From: Cryobacterium glucosi
GTDB taxonomy: Bacteria > Actinomycetota > Actinomycetes > Actinomycetales > Microbacteriaceae
Length of the DNA stretch: 64,000 nt
Assembly (NCBI RefSeq): GCF_004402235.1
Contig: NZ_SOFS01000018.1
Coordinates: 1 to 64,000 of the forward strand
Reading direction: 5' to 3'
Part shown: positions 22,703 through 31,896 of the stretch, piece by piece
Layout: every line of letters starts with the position of its first letter
Position numbering within the stretch: position 1 is the first letter of the stretch
The notes under the pieces: generated by a model
Told to the model about the DNA's origin: nothing
What the model saw: only the letters and a program-made list of their open reading frames with translations
The model's database searches: none
Translations under genes and position numbers: made by a program

Positions 22703-24235
22703 ATGGCTGAAATCGCCACCGCCACCACCACACACGAGAACACGAACCACGGTTCACCGGGGGCGGATGCCGCGGCATCCGCGGCCGAGGCCGCCCTCGG
22801 CGTGCGCAACCGACTCGTCATCACCCTGCTCCTCATCTCCACCTTCGTCGTGATCCTGAACGAGACGATCATGGGCGTGGCGCTGCCGCGACTGATGGAG
22901 GACCTCAGCATCTCCGCGAGCGCAGCCCAGTGGCTCACGAGCGCGTTCATGCTCACGATGGCCGTGGTGATCCCGATCACGGGGTTCCTGCTGCAGCGCT
23001 ACAACACGCGGCCGGTGTTCATCGCGGCGATGACCCTGTTCAGCACCGGAACGCTCATCGCAGCGCTCGCACCCGGGTTCACCGTGCTGCTCGTCGCCCG
23101 GGTGGTGCAGGCCACCGGCACGGCGATCATGTTCCCGCTGCTGCTCACGACCGTGATGACGCTCGTTCCGGCGGCGCACCTCGGCCGGATGATGGGCAAC
23201 ATCTCCATCGTGATCTCGGTCGCACCGGCGATCGGCCCGACGATTTCCGGGGCGATCCTGAGCGTGCTCGACTGGCGCTGGATGTTCATCCTCGTGCTGC
23301 CGATCGCCCTGACCGCGCTCGTCGTCGGCGGCATCCTGATGAAGAACGTCACGACACCGACCAAGACCCCGATCGACGTGCTCTCGGTGGTCCTCTCCGC
23401 GCTCGGCTTCGGTGGGCTCGTCTACGGGCTGAGCAACCTGGGCGCGGCGGGCGGCGGCATCGGCTCGGTGTCCGGCTGGCTGCCGCTCGCCGTCGGCGCG
23501 CTCGGCCTCACGGCGTTCATCCTGCGTCAGCTGTCCCTGCAGAAGCGCAACCGCGCCCTGCTCGACCTGCGCACCTTCCGCTCGCGCACCTTCACCTTCG
23601 CGATCGTGATGATGGCGATCAGCATGATGGCCCTCTTCGGGACCATCATCCTGCTGCCGATCTACATTCAGACCGTGCTCGGCCTCGACACGCTCACCAC
23701 CGGGCTGATGCTGCTGCCCGGGGGGCTCGTGATGGGCCTGCTCGCGCCGCTCGTGGGACGGCTCTACGACCGGTCGGGCCCCACCCGGCTCCTCGTCACC
23801 GGCTCGGTGATCGTGAGCGCGGTGTTCTGGGGGATGACCCTGTTGAACGAGCGCAGCGCGCCATGGATGGTCGTCGCTGCGCACGTAACCCTGAGCCTCG
23901 GCCTCGCCCTGCTCTTCACTCCGCTGTTCACCGCGGGGCTGGCGGCTGTGCGCCCCGAGCTCTACTCGCACGGCAGCGCCATGGTCGGCACAATTCAGCA
24001 ACTCGCGGGCGCGTTCGGCACCGCACTGTTCGTGACGGTGATGGCCTCCGTCGCCGCGTCGCAGCTGGCCACCGGTGTGACCGCGGTGACCGCAACGAGC
24101 GCAGGGATCCACGCGGCCTTCCTCTGCGGCGCCGTGATCTCGCTGTTCGCGATCCCAGCGGCGTTCTTCATCCGGCGCACGCCGGCGGTCGAGGGCGCGG
24201 ATGCCGACGCACCGGCCGGAGCGCACGGCCACTGA
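22703..24235 (+). CDS. DHA2-type MFS multidrug efflux transporter
   Basis: 510 residues, 14 predicted membrane helices, close in pattern to LmrB/EmrB drug:H+ antiporters. Helix 1 carries TFVVILNETIMGVALPRLMEDL (the DHA2 motif D1-like stretch). RYNTRPVFIAAM is the motif A region, and SVAPAIGPTISGAILSVLDWRWMFIL is motif C plus the conserved DWRW. A His/Ala-rich tail ends the protein. Drug export, for example of lincosamide-like compounds, is a family-based inference. The leader peptide and intrinsic terminator far upstream suggest antibiotic-inducible expression. Confidence 0.93.
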   Translation: MAEIATATTTHENTNHGSPGADAAASAAEAALGVRNRLVITLLLISTFVVILNETIMGVALPRLMEDLSISASAAQWLTSAFMLTMAVVIPITGFLLQRYNTRPVFIAAMTLFSTGTLIAALAPGFTVLLVARVVQATGTAIMFPLLLTTVMTLVPAAHLGRMMGNISIVISVAPAIGPTISGAILSVLDWRWMFILVLPIALTALVVGGILMKNVTTPTKTPIDVLSVVLSALGFGGLVYGLSNLGAAGGGIGSVSGWLPLAVGALGLTAFILRQLSLQKRNRALLDLRTFRSRTFTFAIVMMAISMMALFGTIILLPIYIQTVLGLDTLTTGLMLLPGGLVMGLLAPLVGRLYDRSGPTRLLVTGSVIVSAVFWGMTLLNERSAPWMVVAAHVTLSLGLALLFTPLFTAGLAAVRPELYSHGSAMVGTIQQLAGAFGTALFVTVMASVAASQLATGVTAVTATSAGIHAAFLCGAVISLFAIPAAFFIRRTPAVEGADADAPAGAHGH

Positions 24236-24292
24236 CGCGCGCAGGCCCCTCCGGTGTAACGTCGTGGTAACGAAACTGGGGGGATCTTCGGC

Positions 24293-25336
24293 ATGGCGTC
24301 TTCACTTCTTTCTTCACTTGATAAGCCCGATCAGCAGGCTGTTCCGCGGAAGGACTCGCGGTCGGAAACTGAGCCGCTCGTGCACATCAGCAACTTCCGG
24401 ATGGACTTCGGCCGCACCACCGTGATCCGCGACCTGTCCTTCGACATCAACCGGGGCGAGACCTTCGGGTTCCTCGGGTCCAACGGATCCGGCAAGACCA
24501 CCACCATCCGCGCGCTGCTCGGGATCTACCAGCCCACCGCCGGTCTGCTGCACATCAACGGGAAGCCGTTCAGCCCCGAGGACGGCGCCACCCTCGGCTA
24601 CCTGCCCGAGGAACGCGGCCTGTACAAGAAGGAATCCGTCATCGACGTGATGACCTATTTCGGGCGCCTCAAGGGACTCAGCCGATCGAACGCGCACTCC
24701 TGGTCGCTGCAGTATCTCGAACGGGTCGCGCTGGCCGATAAGGCGAAGGTGCGGCTCGACAAACTGTCGGGCGGCCAGCAGCAGAAGGTGCAGCTCGGCG
24801 TCACGATCATGAACGACCCGGAGCTGCTCATCCTCGACGAGCCCACCAAGGGCTTCGACCCGGTCAACCGCAAACTGCTGATGGACATCATCGAAGACCA
24901 GAAACGCGCCGGCGCCACCGTGCTGATGGTCACCCACCAGATGGAAGAGGTCGAGCGCCTCTGCGACCGGATCGTGCTCCTGAAGAACGGTGAGGCCGAG
25001 GCATACGGCACCGTCGAAGACGTGCAGGACCAGTACGGCGGAACCGTGGTCCGGGTCCGCTACTCCGGCGAGATCCCCGACTCTCCGCACTACACGGTCA
25101 CCCGGCGCGAGAGCAGCTACGCCGAACTGACCGTGACCGGCCCGATCGACGAGGCCGTCATCCTGCGCGAACTGATGGATGCGGGGGTGACCGTTCGCGA
25201 GTTCACCGCCGGTCGTCCTTCCCTCGACGACATTTTCGTCGCCGTCTATGGTGACCAGAACACCGGTGATCAGAACCCCGGCGACCAGAACGCCGGCGCT
25301 ACTGCCGGTGAACGTAACGGAACGGCGGGGGAGTAG
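24293..25336 (+). CDS. ABC transporter ATP-binding protein (NatA-like)
   Basis: 347 residues. Walker A GSNGSGKTTT, signature LSGGQQQK, Walker B LLILDEPTKGFDP, H-loop VTHQMEEVE. The C-terminal domain (DUF4162: VVRVRYSGEIPDSPHYTVTRRES...) ends in SLDDIFVAVYG. The tail then shows three 15-base tandem repeats (25250-25294) encoding GDQN(T/P/A), probably slippage-prone. It pairs with the permease three bases downstream. NatAB complexes export sodium or drugs; the substrate is not certain here. Confidence 0.92.
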   Translation: MASSLLSSLDKPDQQAVPRKDSRSETEPLVHISNFRMDFGRTTVIRDLSFDINRGETFGFLGSNGSGKTTTIRALLGIYQPTAGLLHINGKPFSPEDGATLGYLPEERGLYKKESVIDVMTYFGRLKGLSRSNAHSWSLQYLERVALADKAKVRLDKLSGGQQQKVQLGVTIMNDPELLILDEPTKGFDPVNRKLLMDIIEDQKRAGATVLMVTHQMEEVERLCDRIVLLKNGEAEAYGTVEDVQDQYGGTVVRVRYSGEIPDSPHYTVTRRESSYAELTVTGPIDEAVILRELMDAGVTVREFTAGRPSLDDIFVAVYGDQNTGDQNPGDQNAGATAGERNGTAGE

Positions 25337-25339
25337 ACC

Positions 25340-26563
25340 ATGGCTCGGCACAATCTCGGCACCGTCGTCTCCTTCGAAGTGACCCGCACGCTCAAGAAGA
25401 AGCAGTTCTGGCTCACGACCCTGCTCGTGCCAGTGGTGATCGGCATCGTGATCGCGCTCATCGTGCTGTCCAACACCTCCACGGAGAGCAAGGTCGACTC
25501 GCAGAAGGACGCGACCCTCCGGTTCACCTACAGCGACGCATCCGGTTACATCGACCCGGCCATCGCCACCGCGTTCGGGGGCACCCTCGCCGCCGACCCC
25601 GACCAGGCGATCGCGGACGTGAAGTCGGGCGCATCGGCGGCCTACTTCTCCTACCCGGCCGAACCGACGAAGGAGGCCACCACGGTCTACGGCGCCGACG
25701 TCGGCATCTTCGACAACGGCAAGTACTCCTCGGTGGCGACCCAGTTGATGGTCGCCAGCGCCCAGGCGAAGATCGGCGACCAGACGTTGACCGGGCTGGC
25801 GCGGGGCTCCTTCCAGGTCGATGCGATCACCTATAAGGACGGCGCGGTCTCCGGCGGAATCCTCGGTGCCGTCGCCCCCCTGCTCTTCCTGCTGATCTTC
25901 TACGTCGTGATCGTGATGCTGGGCAACCAGATGCTCACGAGCACCCTCGAGGAGAAGGAGAACCGGGTCACCGAGATGATCCTGACCACCCTCAACCCGA
26001 CGACCCTCATCATGGGCAAGATCATCTCCCTGTTCATCATCGGGATCGTGCAAATGCTCGTGTTCATCCTGCCGGTGCTGGTCGGCTACCTCTTCTTCCG
26101 CACCTCGCTGAGCCTGCCCGACGTCGACCTCTCCCAGCTCATCGTCAACCCCGGCCAGATGGTCGTCGGCGCCCTGCTCCTGATCGGTGGGTTCACCCTG
26201 TTCATGGGCACCCTCGTCGCCGCCGGGGCGATCATGCCCACCGCCAAGGAGGCCAGCCAGGTCTTCGGCATCGTGATGGCGCTCGTTTTCGTGCCCCTCT
26301 ACGCGGTGTCGCTCGTGGTGTCCGATCCGCACGCGCTGATCGTGCAGCTCTTCACGTTCTTCCCGTATTCCGCGCCGGTGACGGCGATGCTCCGGAACGG
26401 ACTGGGCTCGCTGAGCCCCCTGGAGTCCGGCATCGTCATCGCGGAACTCTTCCTGCTCGGCGGAATCGTGCTCCGGCTCGCGGTGCAGCTGTTCCGCTAC
26501 GGCTCGGTCGAATACACCAAGCGGGTCTCGCTGCGCACCGTGTTCGCGCGCTCGCGGCGGTGA
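25340..26563 (+). CDS. ABC-2 permease (NatB-like)
   Basis: 407 residues. One N-terminal membrane helix (FWLTTLLVPVVIGIVIALIVL) is followed by a large extracytoplasmic domain (about residues 45-165), then five or more helices. EEKENRVTEMILTTLNPTTLIMGKI is the hallmark of the ABC2_membrane_3/NatB group. It starts three bases after the ATPase stop; GGGGGAG supplies the RBS. Good match to the NatB length of about 390-410. Confidence 0.92.
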   Translation: MARHNLGTVVSFEVTRTLKKKQFWLTTLLVPVVIGIVIALIVLSNTSTESKVDSQKDATLRFTYSDASGYIDPAIATAFGGTLAADPDQAIADVKSGASAAYFSYPAEPTKEATTVYGADVGIFDNGKYSSVATQLMVASAQAKIGDQTLTGLARGSFQVDAITYKDGAVSGGILGAVAPLLFLLIFYVVIVMLGNQMLTSTLEEKENRVTEMILTTLNPTTLIMGKIISLFIIGIVQMLVFILPVLVGYLFFRTSLSLPDVDLSQLIVNPGQMVVGALLLIGGFTLFMGTLVAAGAIMPTAKEASQVFGIVMALVFVPLYAVSLVVSDPHALIVQLFTFFPYSAPVTAMLRNGLGSLSPLESGIVIAELFLLGGIVLRLAVQLFRYGSVEYTKRVSLRTVFARSRR

Positions 26564-26740
26564 GCGCGGGAGTCGTTCCGTGCGGAGGGAAACGTGGCTC
26601 CGAGCATTCATGAGCTGTTCAGGAGCGTTTCGCAGTCCCGTCAAGAACGACTTTTAGTCTCTCGGTGACCAGCACCGCGGCAACGAACTGCGCGCGCCGA
26701 TGCGTGTGCGGCCTCTCGCTGCTGGTCAGACGGAGGAAAA

Positions 26741-27871
26741 TTGATCACCCCACGCACCCTGATCACATCCCTGGCTGCCACGGCCGTGCTTGCGATCGGC
26801 CTCACCGGATGCTCCGGCACGGCCGCGAGCGGAACCGCCACCACCGATGCCGCAACAGCCACCAGCCTGAGCGCATTCGGCGACCTGCCGGCCCTCGAGA
26901 ACGCAGCCAAGGCGGAAGGCAACCTCAACGTCATCGCCCTCCCTCGCGACTGGGCGAACTACGGCGCCGTGCTCGATGCGTTCTCGAAGAAGTACCCTGA
27001 GATCACGATCAACGAAGCCTCCCCGGACGGCTCGAGCGCCGAGGAAATCCAGGCGGCGGACACTCTGAAGGGGCAGGACACCGCGCCAGACGTCTTCGAC
27101 CTGGGCCTGGCCGTCGCCCTGTCCAGTACCGACCGGTTCGCCCCCTACAAGGTGGCCACCTGGGCCGATATCCCCGACGCCCTCAAGGAAGCCACCGGGC
27201 TCTACACCGGCGACTACGGCGGATACCTGGCCGTCGGCTATGACCCCGACGCCGTCCCGGCGCCGACGCAGCTGAGCGACCTGCTCGGCGCAGCCTACAA
27301 GGGCAAGGTCGCCATCAACGGCGACCCGACCCAGGCCGGGGCCGCGTTCGCCGCCGTCGGGATGGCGACCGTGCAGAACGGTGGCACCGTCGACAACTTC
27401 CAGCCCGGAATCGACTTCTTCACCAAGCTCAACGCCGCGGGCAACTTCGTCAAGATCGACCCGACCCCGGCCACGATCGCTTCCGGCGAGACCCCTGTCG
27501 TCTTCGACTGGGACTACCTCAATGTCGGCTACGGCACCAAGCTCGCCGGTCAGCGCAACTGGAAGGTCGTCGTGTTCCCGGGCACCGGCTACGCCGGGTA
27601 CTACAACCAGGCCGTGAGCAAGGACGCCCCGCACCCCGCCGCAGCCCGGCTGTGGCAGGAGTTCCTCTACAGCGACGAAGGCCAGAACCTCTGGCTCGCC
27701 GGTGGTGCACGCCCTGCGCGTGCCGAAGCGATGACGGCCGCGGGCACCATCGACGCGGCACTGTTGGGCGCCCTTCCGACGGCCCCCACGGAGACCGTGG
27801 TCCCGACCAAAGAGCAGAGCGCAGCCGCGGCTACCCTGCTCGGCGCGACCTGGGCCGCCGCTGTCCAGTAG
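26741..27871 (+). CDS. ABC importer substrate-binding lipoprotein
   Basis: 376 residues; TTG start with GGAGG just upstream. Signal peptide with lipobox LTGC (Cys24). The mature protein is a class II periplasmic-binding-protein fold of the FbpA/PotD type: LNVIALPRDWANYGAVLDAFSKKYP, APDVFDLGLAVAL, KGKVAINGDPTQAGAAFAAVGMA, PVVFDWDYLNVGYG. It is first in a four-gene importer operon. Candidate ligands for this class include iron, polyamines, thiamine and phosphonates, and sequence does not decide. It is not a sugar-type SBP. Confidence 0.9.
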   Translation: MITPRTLITSLAATAVLAIGLTGCSGTAASGTATTDAATATSLSAFGDLPALENAAKAEGNLNVIALPRDWANYGAVLDAFSKKYPEITINEASPDGSSAEEIQAADTLKGQDTAPDVFDLGLAVALSSTDRFAPYKVATWADIPDALKEATGLYTGDYGGYLAVGYDPDAVPAPTQLSDLLGAAYKGKVAINGDPTQAGAAFAAVGMATVQNGGTVDNFQPGIDFFTKLNAAGNFVKIDPTPATIASGETPVVFDWDYLNVGYGTKLAGQRNWKVVVFPGTGYAGYYNQAVSKDAPHPAAARLWQEFLYSDEGQNLWLAGGARPARAEAMTAAGTIDAALLGALPTAPTETVVPTKEQSAAAATLLGATWAAAVQ

Positions 27872-27920
27872 CACCCGCACAACGGCAGCAGCCTTCGGGC
27901 TGCTGCCGTTCGCGGTCTAC

Positions 27921-28721
27921 GTGCTCCTCTTTCTCGCCCTGCCGACGCTGATCGCCGTCGGTACCGGATTCTTCGACAAGTCCGGCTCGTTCACCCTGGC
28001 GACGGTCGCGGCACTCGGTAACCCCGTGGTGCTCAACGCGTTCGCCAATTCCCTGTGGTTGTCCGCCCTCACCGCGGTGCTTGGCGCGTTGGTCGGCGCG
28101 ATCGCGTGTTACGGGCTGCTCGGCGCACGTCCGGACGGGGCCCTCCGCACGGTGGTCGATTCGCTCAGCGGAGTCCTCGCCCAATTCGGCGGCGTGATGC
28201 TGGCCTTCGCGTTCGTCGCCACCATCGGCATCCAGGGCATGGTCACGCTCATCCTGCGCGACACCTTCGGCCTGGACATCTTCGCGGGCGGTGTCTGGCT
28301 CTATGAATTGCCCGGGCTGGTGCTGCCCTACCTCTACTTCCAGGTGCCGCTGATGATCATCACGTTCATGCCCGCTCTCCAGGCCCTCAAACCGACCTGG
28401 GCTGAGGCCAACGCCACCCTGGGGGGGAGCACCGCCTCCTACTGGCTGAGGATCGCCGGCCCGGTTCTCGCGCCCTCCTTCCTCGGCAGCCTCCTCTTGC
28501 TGTTCGCGAACGCGTTCTCGTCGTATGCGACCGCTGCGGCGCTCACGAGCCAGGGCTCCCAGATCGTGCCGCTGCAGATCCGGTCGGCGCTGACCAGCGA
28601 GACGGTGCTCGGCCGGGAGAACCTGGCCGGTGCGCTCGCCCTCGGGATGGTCGTGGTGATGGTGGTCGTCATGGCCGGCTATTCGGCCCTGCAATCGAGG
28701 GCTGCACGGTGGCAGCGGTGA
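27921..28721 (+). CDS. ABC importer permease 1
   Basis: 266 residues from the first usual start codon, the GTG at 27921, with the EAA loop ALKPTWAEANATLGGSTASYWLRIAGPVLAPS. That GTG has no RBS and would cut into the first membrane helix: the frame upstream reads AAAFGLLPFAVYV, which is normal permease N-terminus. No ATG, GTG or TTG exists in frame between 27735 and 27921, so the likely true start is a CTG at 27861 (giving SSSTRTTAAAFGLLPF), overlapping the SBP stop. Second gene of the importer operon; six helices fit a PotB-type subunit. Confidence 0.85.
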   Translation: MLLFLALPTLIAVGTGFFDKSGSFTLATVAALGNPVVLNAFANSLWLSALTAVLGALVGAIACYGLLGARPDGALRTVVDSLSGVLAQFGGVMLAFAFVATIGIQGMVTLILRDTFGLDIFAGGVWLYELPGLVLPYLYFQVPLMIITFMPALQALKPTWAEANATLGGSTASYWLRIAGPVLAPSFLGSLLLLFANAFSSYATAAALTSQGSQIVPLQIRSALTSETVLGRENLAGALALGMVVVMVVVMAGYSALQSRAARWQR

Positions 28722-29563
28722 CCGGCCCGATCGTGCGGGAGGGCGTAGCGCACGCTCCTTCGCGCGCCGTGCGCGCCCTGATCCTGGGTGTGATCGGTTT
28801 CCTCTTCGTCATTCCGTTCGTGGCCATGGTCGAGTTCACCCTCCGCAAGGGACTGGCCGGTGGCCACGATTTCTCCCGCTGGAGCGCGCTGTTCCAGGGC
28901 GGTCTCACCGGGCCGTACCGCCAGGTGCTCGTTGCCGTCGGCAATTCGGTCGGCCTGGCCGTCGGAACGGTGCTGATCGTGCTCCTGCTGCTCGTGCCTA
29001 CGATGCTGCTGGTGCACATCCGTTTTCCCCGGCTGCGACGCCTGCTGGAATTCGTCTGCATCCTGCCGATCAGCATCCCGGCGATCGTCCTCGTCGTCGG
29101 ACTGGCGCCGGTCTACTCGGTGCTCTCCCGGCTCGCCGGCAGCGGAGTCTGGACGCTGTCCCTGGCATACGGCATCATCGTGCTGCCGTACGCCTACCGG
29201 GCGATCCAGGCCAACCTCGATGCCGTTGACGTGCGCACGCTGAGCGAGGCGGCCCGCACCCTGGGAGCAGGCTGGGGGAGCGTGCTGTTCCGCGTGCTTC
29301 TGCCCAACCTGCGCCGTGGCCTGCTGGCCGGCGCATTCATAGCGGTCGCCGTGGTCCTCGGCGAATTCACCATCGCGTCGCTGCTGAGCCGGGTGAACCT
29401 GCAGACCGCGCTCGTCGTGGTCAGCAAGGCCGACCCGTACACGGCAGTGATCCTGTCCCTGCTTTCGCTGATCCTCGCGTTCCTGCTGCTCCTTCTCATC
29501 GGCCGCCTGGGCGCCGAACGCACCAGCTCGCCACGACACCGCCCCATCGGAGGCAGGCAATGA
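28709..29563 (+). CDS. ABC importer permease 2
   Basis: 284 residues, GTG start 13 bases inside the previous gene. Six membrane helices, with the EAA loop VRTLSEAARTLGAGWGSVLFRVLLPNLRRG, whose spacing matches PotC/FbpB-type inner-membrane subunits. It is coupled to the ATPase by ATGA. With permease 1 it forms the heterodimeric channel. Confidence 0.9.
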   Translation: MAAVTGPIVREGVAHAPSRAVRALILGVIGFLFVIPFVAMVEFTLRKGLAGGHDFSRWSALFQGGLTGPYRQVLVAVGNSVGLAVGTVLIVLLLLVPTMLLVHIRFPRLRRLLEFVCILPISIPAIVLVVGLAPVYSVLSRLAGSGVWTLSLAYGIIVLPYAYRAIQANLDAVDVRTLSEAARTLGAGWGSVLFRVLLPNLRRGLLAGAFIAVAVVLGEFTIASLLSRVNLQTALVVVSKADPYTAVILSLLSLILAFLLLLLIGRLGAERTSSPRHRPIGGRQ

Positions 29564-30729
29564 CCCGCAACACGAGCAACACCCCGCTGGACACGCCGAC
29601 CGGGAGCACCGCGCCGGCTCCCTCCGGTCAGGCTGCTCAGACGGAGGTGTCGTCGAGCGCAGCCACGCACCGCCACGGAGCCGTCGTCGAATTCTCGGGC
29701 GTCACCAAGGATTTCGGGGGACACCGAGCCCTCGCCGGATTCGACCTCACCCTGCACGCCGGCGAGTTCGTGGCGCTTCTCGGCCCGAGCGGAAGCGGCA
29801 AGACCACGGCACTCCGGGCGCTCGCCGGTCTCGAATCGACGGATGCCGGCATCATCCTGGTCGACGGAGTCGACGTGTCCACCCTCCCGACGAGCCGGCG
29901 CGACATGGGCATGGTCTTTCAGGCCTACTCCCTGTTCCCGCATCTGAGCGCGGGCGAGAACGTCGAATTCGGGCTGCGGATGCGCGGGGTCGCCGCCGCG
30001 GCTCGCCGTCGTCGAGCCGGGGACGCCCTCGCGCTCGTCGGCCTCGCGGGCCACTACGACCGATTCGCCCACCAGCTGTCCGGCGGTCAGCAGCAGCGGG
30101 TCGCACTGGCCCGCGCCCTGGTCACCGAACCCCGGGTGCTCCTGCTCGACGAGCCGCTCTCCGCTCTCGACGCCAAGGTGCGGGTGACCCTGCGCGAGGA
30201 GATCCGGCGGATCCAGACCGAGCTGGGCATCACGACCCTGTTCGTGACGCACGATCAGGATGAGGCGCTCGCGATCGCCGACCGGGTCGCAGTCATGCGC
30301 GACGGCCGGATCGAGCAGGTCGGTACCCCCGAAGACCTCTACTCCCGGCCGGTCTCGCCGTTCATCGCCGATTTCGTCGGCCTGAGCAACCAGCTGACCG
30401 GAATGGTGCGCAACGGATTCGCGGAGCTGTACGGCACACGGCTGCCCCTTCTCGACCCGTCGCAGGCGGACGGGACCGTACTCGTCGCGGTGCGGCCGGA
30501 AGACCTCGAGCTCTCCGCGGACGGGGTGGCGGGCGTCGTCACCGCTTCCAGCTTCCACGGGTCGCTTCGCCGCACCCGGGTGCGGTTCGCCGACGGTGCC
30601 GAGGTCTCGGTGCAGCACGGCGTGCGCTTGCACCCCGCTCCCGGCGACGCCGTGCGGGTGCGCTTCACCGGTGCTCCGGTCTCCGTCGCAGCGGCCGCGA
30701 ACCCGGTGCAGGCCGGGTCCCGTCCGTAA
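29560..30729 (+). CDS. ABC importer ATP-binding protein (PotA/FbpC-like)
   Basis: 389 residues. A 40-residue low-complexity front precedes the ATPase core: Walker A GPSGSGKTT, signature LSGGQQQR, Walker B LLLLDEPLSALD, H-loop VTHDQDEAL. The C-terminal third is a TOBE_2 regulatory domain (VLVAVRPEDLELS...GSLRRTRVRFADGAEVSVQ). This TOBE type is typical of spermidine, iron and phosphonate-like importers. It ends three bases from the convergent lipid kinase. Confidence 0.93.
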   Translation: MTRNTSNTPLDTPTGSTAPAPSGQAAQTEVSSSAATHRHGAVVEFSGVTKDFGGHRALAGFDLTLHAGEFVALLGPSGSGKTTALRALAGLESTDAGIILVDGVDVSTLPTSRRDMGMVFQAYSLFPHLSAGENVEFGLRMRGVAAAARRRRAGDALALVGLAGHYDRFAHQLSGGQQQRVALARALVTEPRVLLLDEPLSALDAKVRVTLREEIRRIQTELGITTLFVTHDQDEALAIADRVAVMRDGRIEQVGTPEDLYSRPVSPFIADFVGLSNQLTGMVRNGFAELYGTRLPLLDPSQADGTVLVAVRPEDLELSADGVAGVVTASSFHGSLRRTRVRFADGAEVSVQHGVRLHPAPGDAVRVRFTGAPVSVAAAANPVQAGSRP

Positions 30730-30732
30730 CGG

Positions 30733-31755
30733 CTACGCAGCCGGGGCTGGCACGCGCACGGTGAGGCCGCCCGGGGAGATCCAGGTCTTGAACGCGATGG
30801 CCGAGCCGAATTCGTCGCCGTCGAGCTCGATCTCCTCCTGCCGGTGCAGGCGCAGCACGAGCTCGGTTCCGGTCGCGTAGTTGAGGGCGTCGACATTCGT
30901 TGTCCGGAACCGGCGCCCCAGGCGCGTGCGGCTGAGCACCCCGTTCTCCCAGATCACCTTGGAGACGATCTGCACCCAGCCGAGCACGCCCTTCGGCTTG
31001 AGCACGACGATGTCGAAATGACCGTCGTCGACGACCGCGTCGGGCAGCAACACGATCTCCGCCGGAAGCAGGCCGCAATTGCCGATCATGATCGTGTGGG
31101 CCCGCATGGACTGCGCGGGCTGCTTGTCGAGGCTGTACCGGAAGTGCAGGTCATTCCGGTCCTGCCCCACGGCGACGAGGGCCTTCACGTAGGCCAGCCA
31201 GCCGACCTTCGCCTTGAGGTCGTCGTCGGTGTTGGCGAGCATCTTGGCATCGAGGCCGAGACCGGCCATGACCAGGTAGGCGTGCCGGTCGACCGTGCCG
31301 TCGGCGCGCCGGATGTCGATCATGCCCACGTCGATGGGGCGGTCGGTCCCGGTGAACGCCGAGCGGATCGACCCTGCGGCATCGTCGAGGGCGAGTTTGA
31401 GGTTGCGGGCGAGCAGGTTCCCGGTGCCGGAGGGCAGCAGGACGAGCGCGCGATCGGTGCCGTGCACGACCTCGGCGACCGCGCGCACGGTGCCGTCGCC
31501 GCCCGCCACGATGATGACGGATGCGCCCGCCTCGATCGCTTGCCGGGCCGCGCCCTGTCCCGGGTCGTCTTTCGAGGTCTCGAACCAGAGCGTCTCCGGC
31601 CAGCCCGCGGCGGACTCTTCGGTGGCGACGGAGGCCTTGAGCGCGGGAAGGTCGACCTTGATCGGGTTGTAGACGACCGCGGCCAGGCGGGTCCGGGCGT
31701 CCGGGGCGGTTCCGTTTCCGGTCGCGTCGGGATCCGTCAGCTCTGTGTTTGTCAT
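30733..31755 (-). CDS. Diacylglycerol / lipid kinase family protein
   Basis: 340 residues. The DAGK catalytic domain opens AAVVYNPIKVDLPALKASV, with the nucleotide-binding IIVAGGDGTVRAVAEVV and LLPSGTGNLLARNL. The second domain has YLVMAGLGLDAKML and the C-terminal beta sandwich IELDGDEFG. It phosphorylates diacylglycerol or a related lipid using ATP; a DgkB-like role in lipid recycling is likely. It stands alone and converges on the importer operon. Confidence 0.92.
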   Translation of the reverse strand: MTNTELTDPDATGNGTAPDARTRLAAVVYNPIKVDLPALKASVATEESAAGWPETLWFETSKDDPGQGAARQAIEAGASVIIVAGGDGTVRAVAEVVHGTDRALVLLPSGTGNLLARNLKLALDDAAGSIRSAFTGTDRPIDVGMIDIRRADGTVDRHAYLVMAGLGLDAKMLANTDDDLKAKVGWLAYVKALVAVGQDRNDLHFRYSLDKQPAQSMRAHTIMIGNCGLLPAEIVLLPDAVVDDGHFDIVVLKPKGVLGWVQIVSKVIWENGVLSRTRLGRRFRTTNVDALNYATGTELVLRLHRQEEIELDGDEFGSAIAFKTWISPGGLTVRVPAPAA

Positions 31756-31896
31756 GGGGTGTCCTCCGGGTTCTGTGCGGGAAGCCTAGCGCCCCGCAGG
31801 CTCGGCGGTCACCGTCGTGCGACATCCGTCACCTGTAAGACGGTTCTTCGGCGGAATTGTCACGCCGATCGGCCAGAATTCCCTGAGCCTCTCTGT

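Noticed and set aside
24314..26644. A 776-codon open frame antisense to the NatAB-like genes
   Set aside because: The translation is low in hydrophobics and high in His/Gln/Asp, typical of an antisense artefact.
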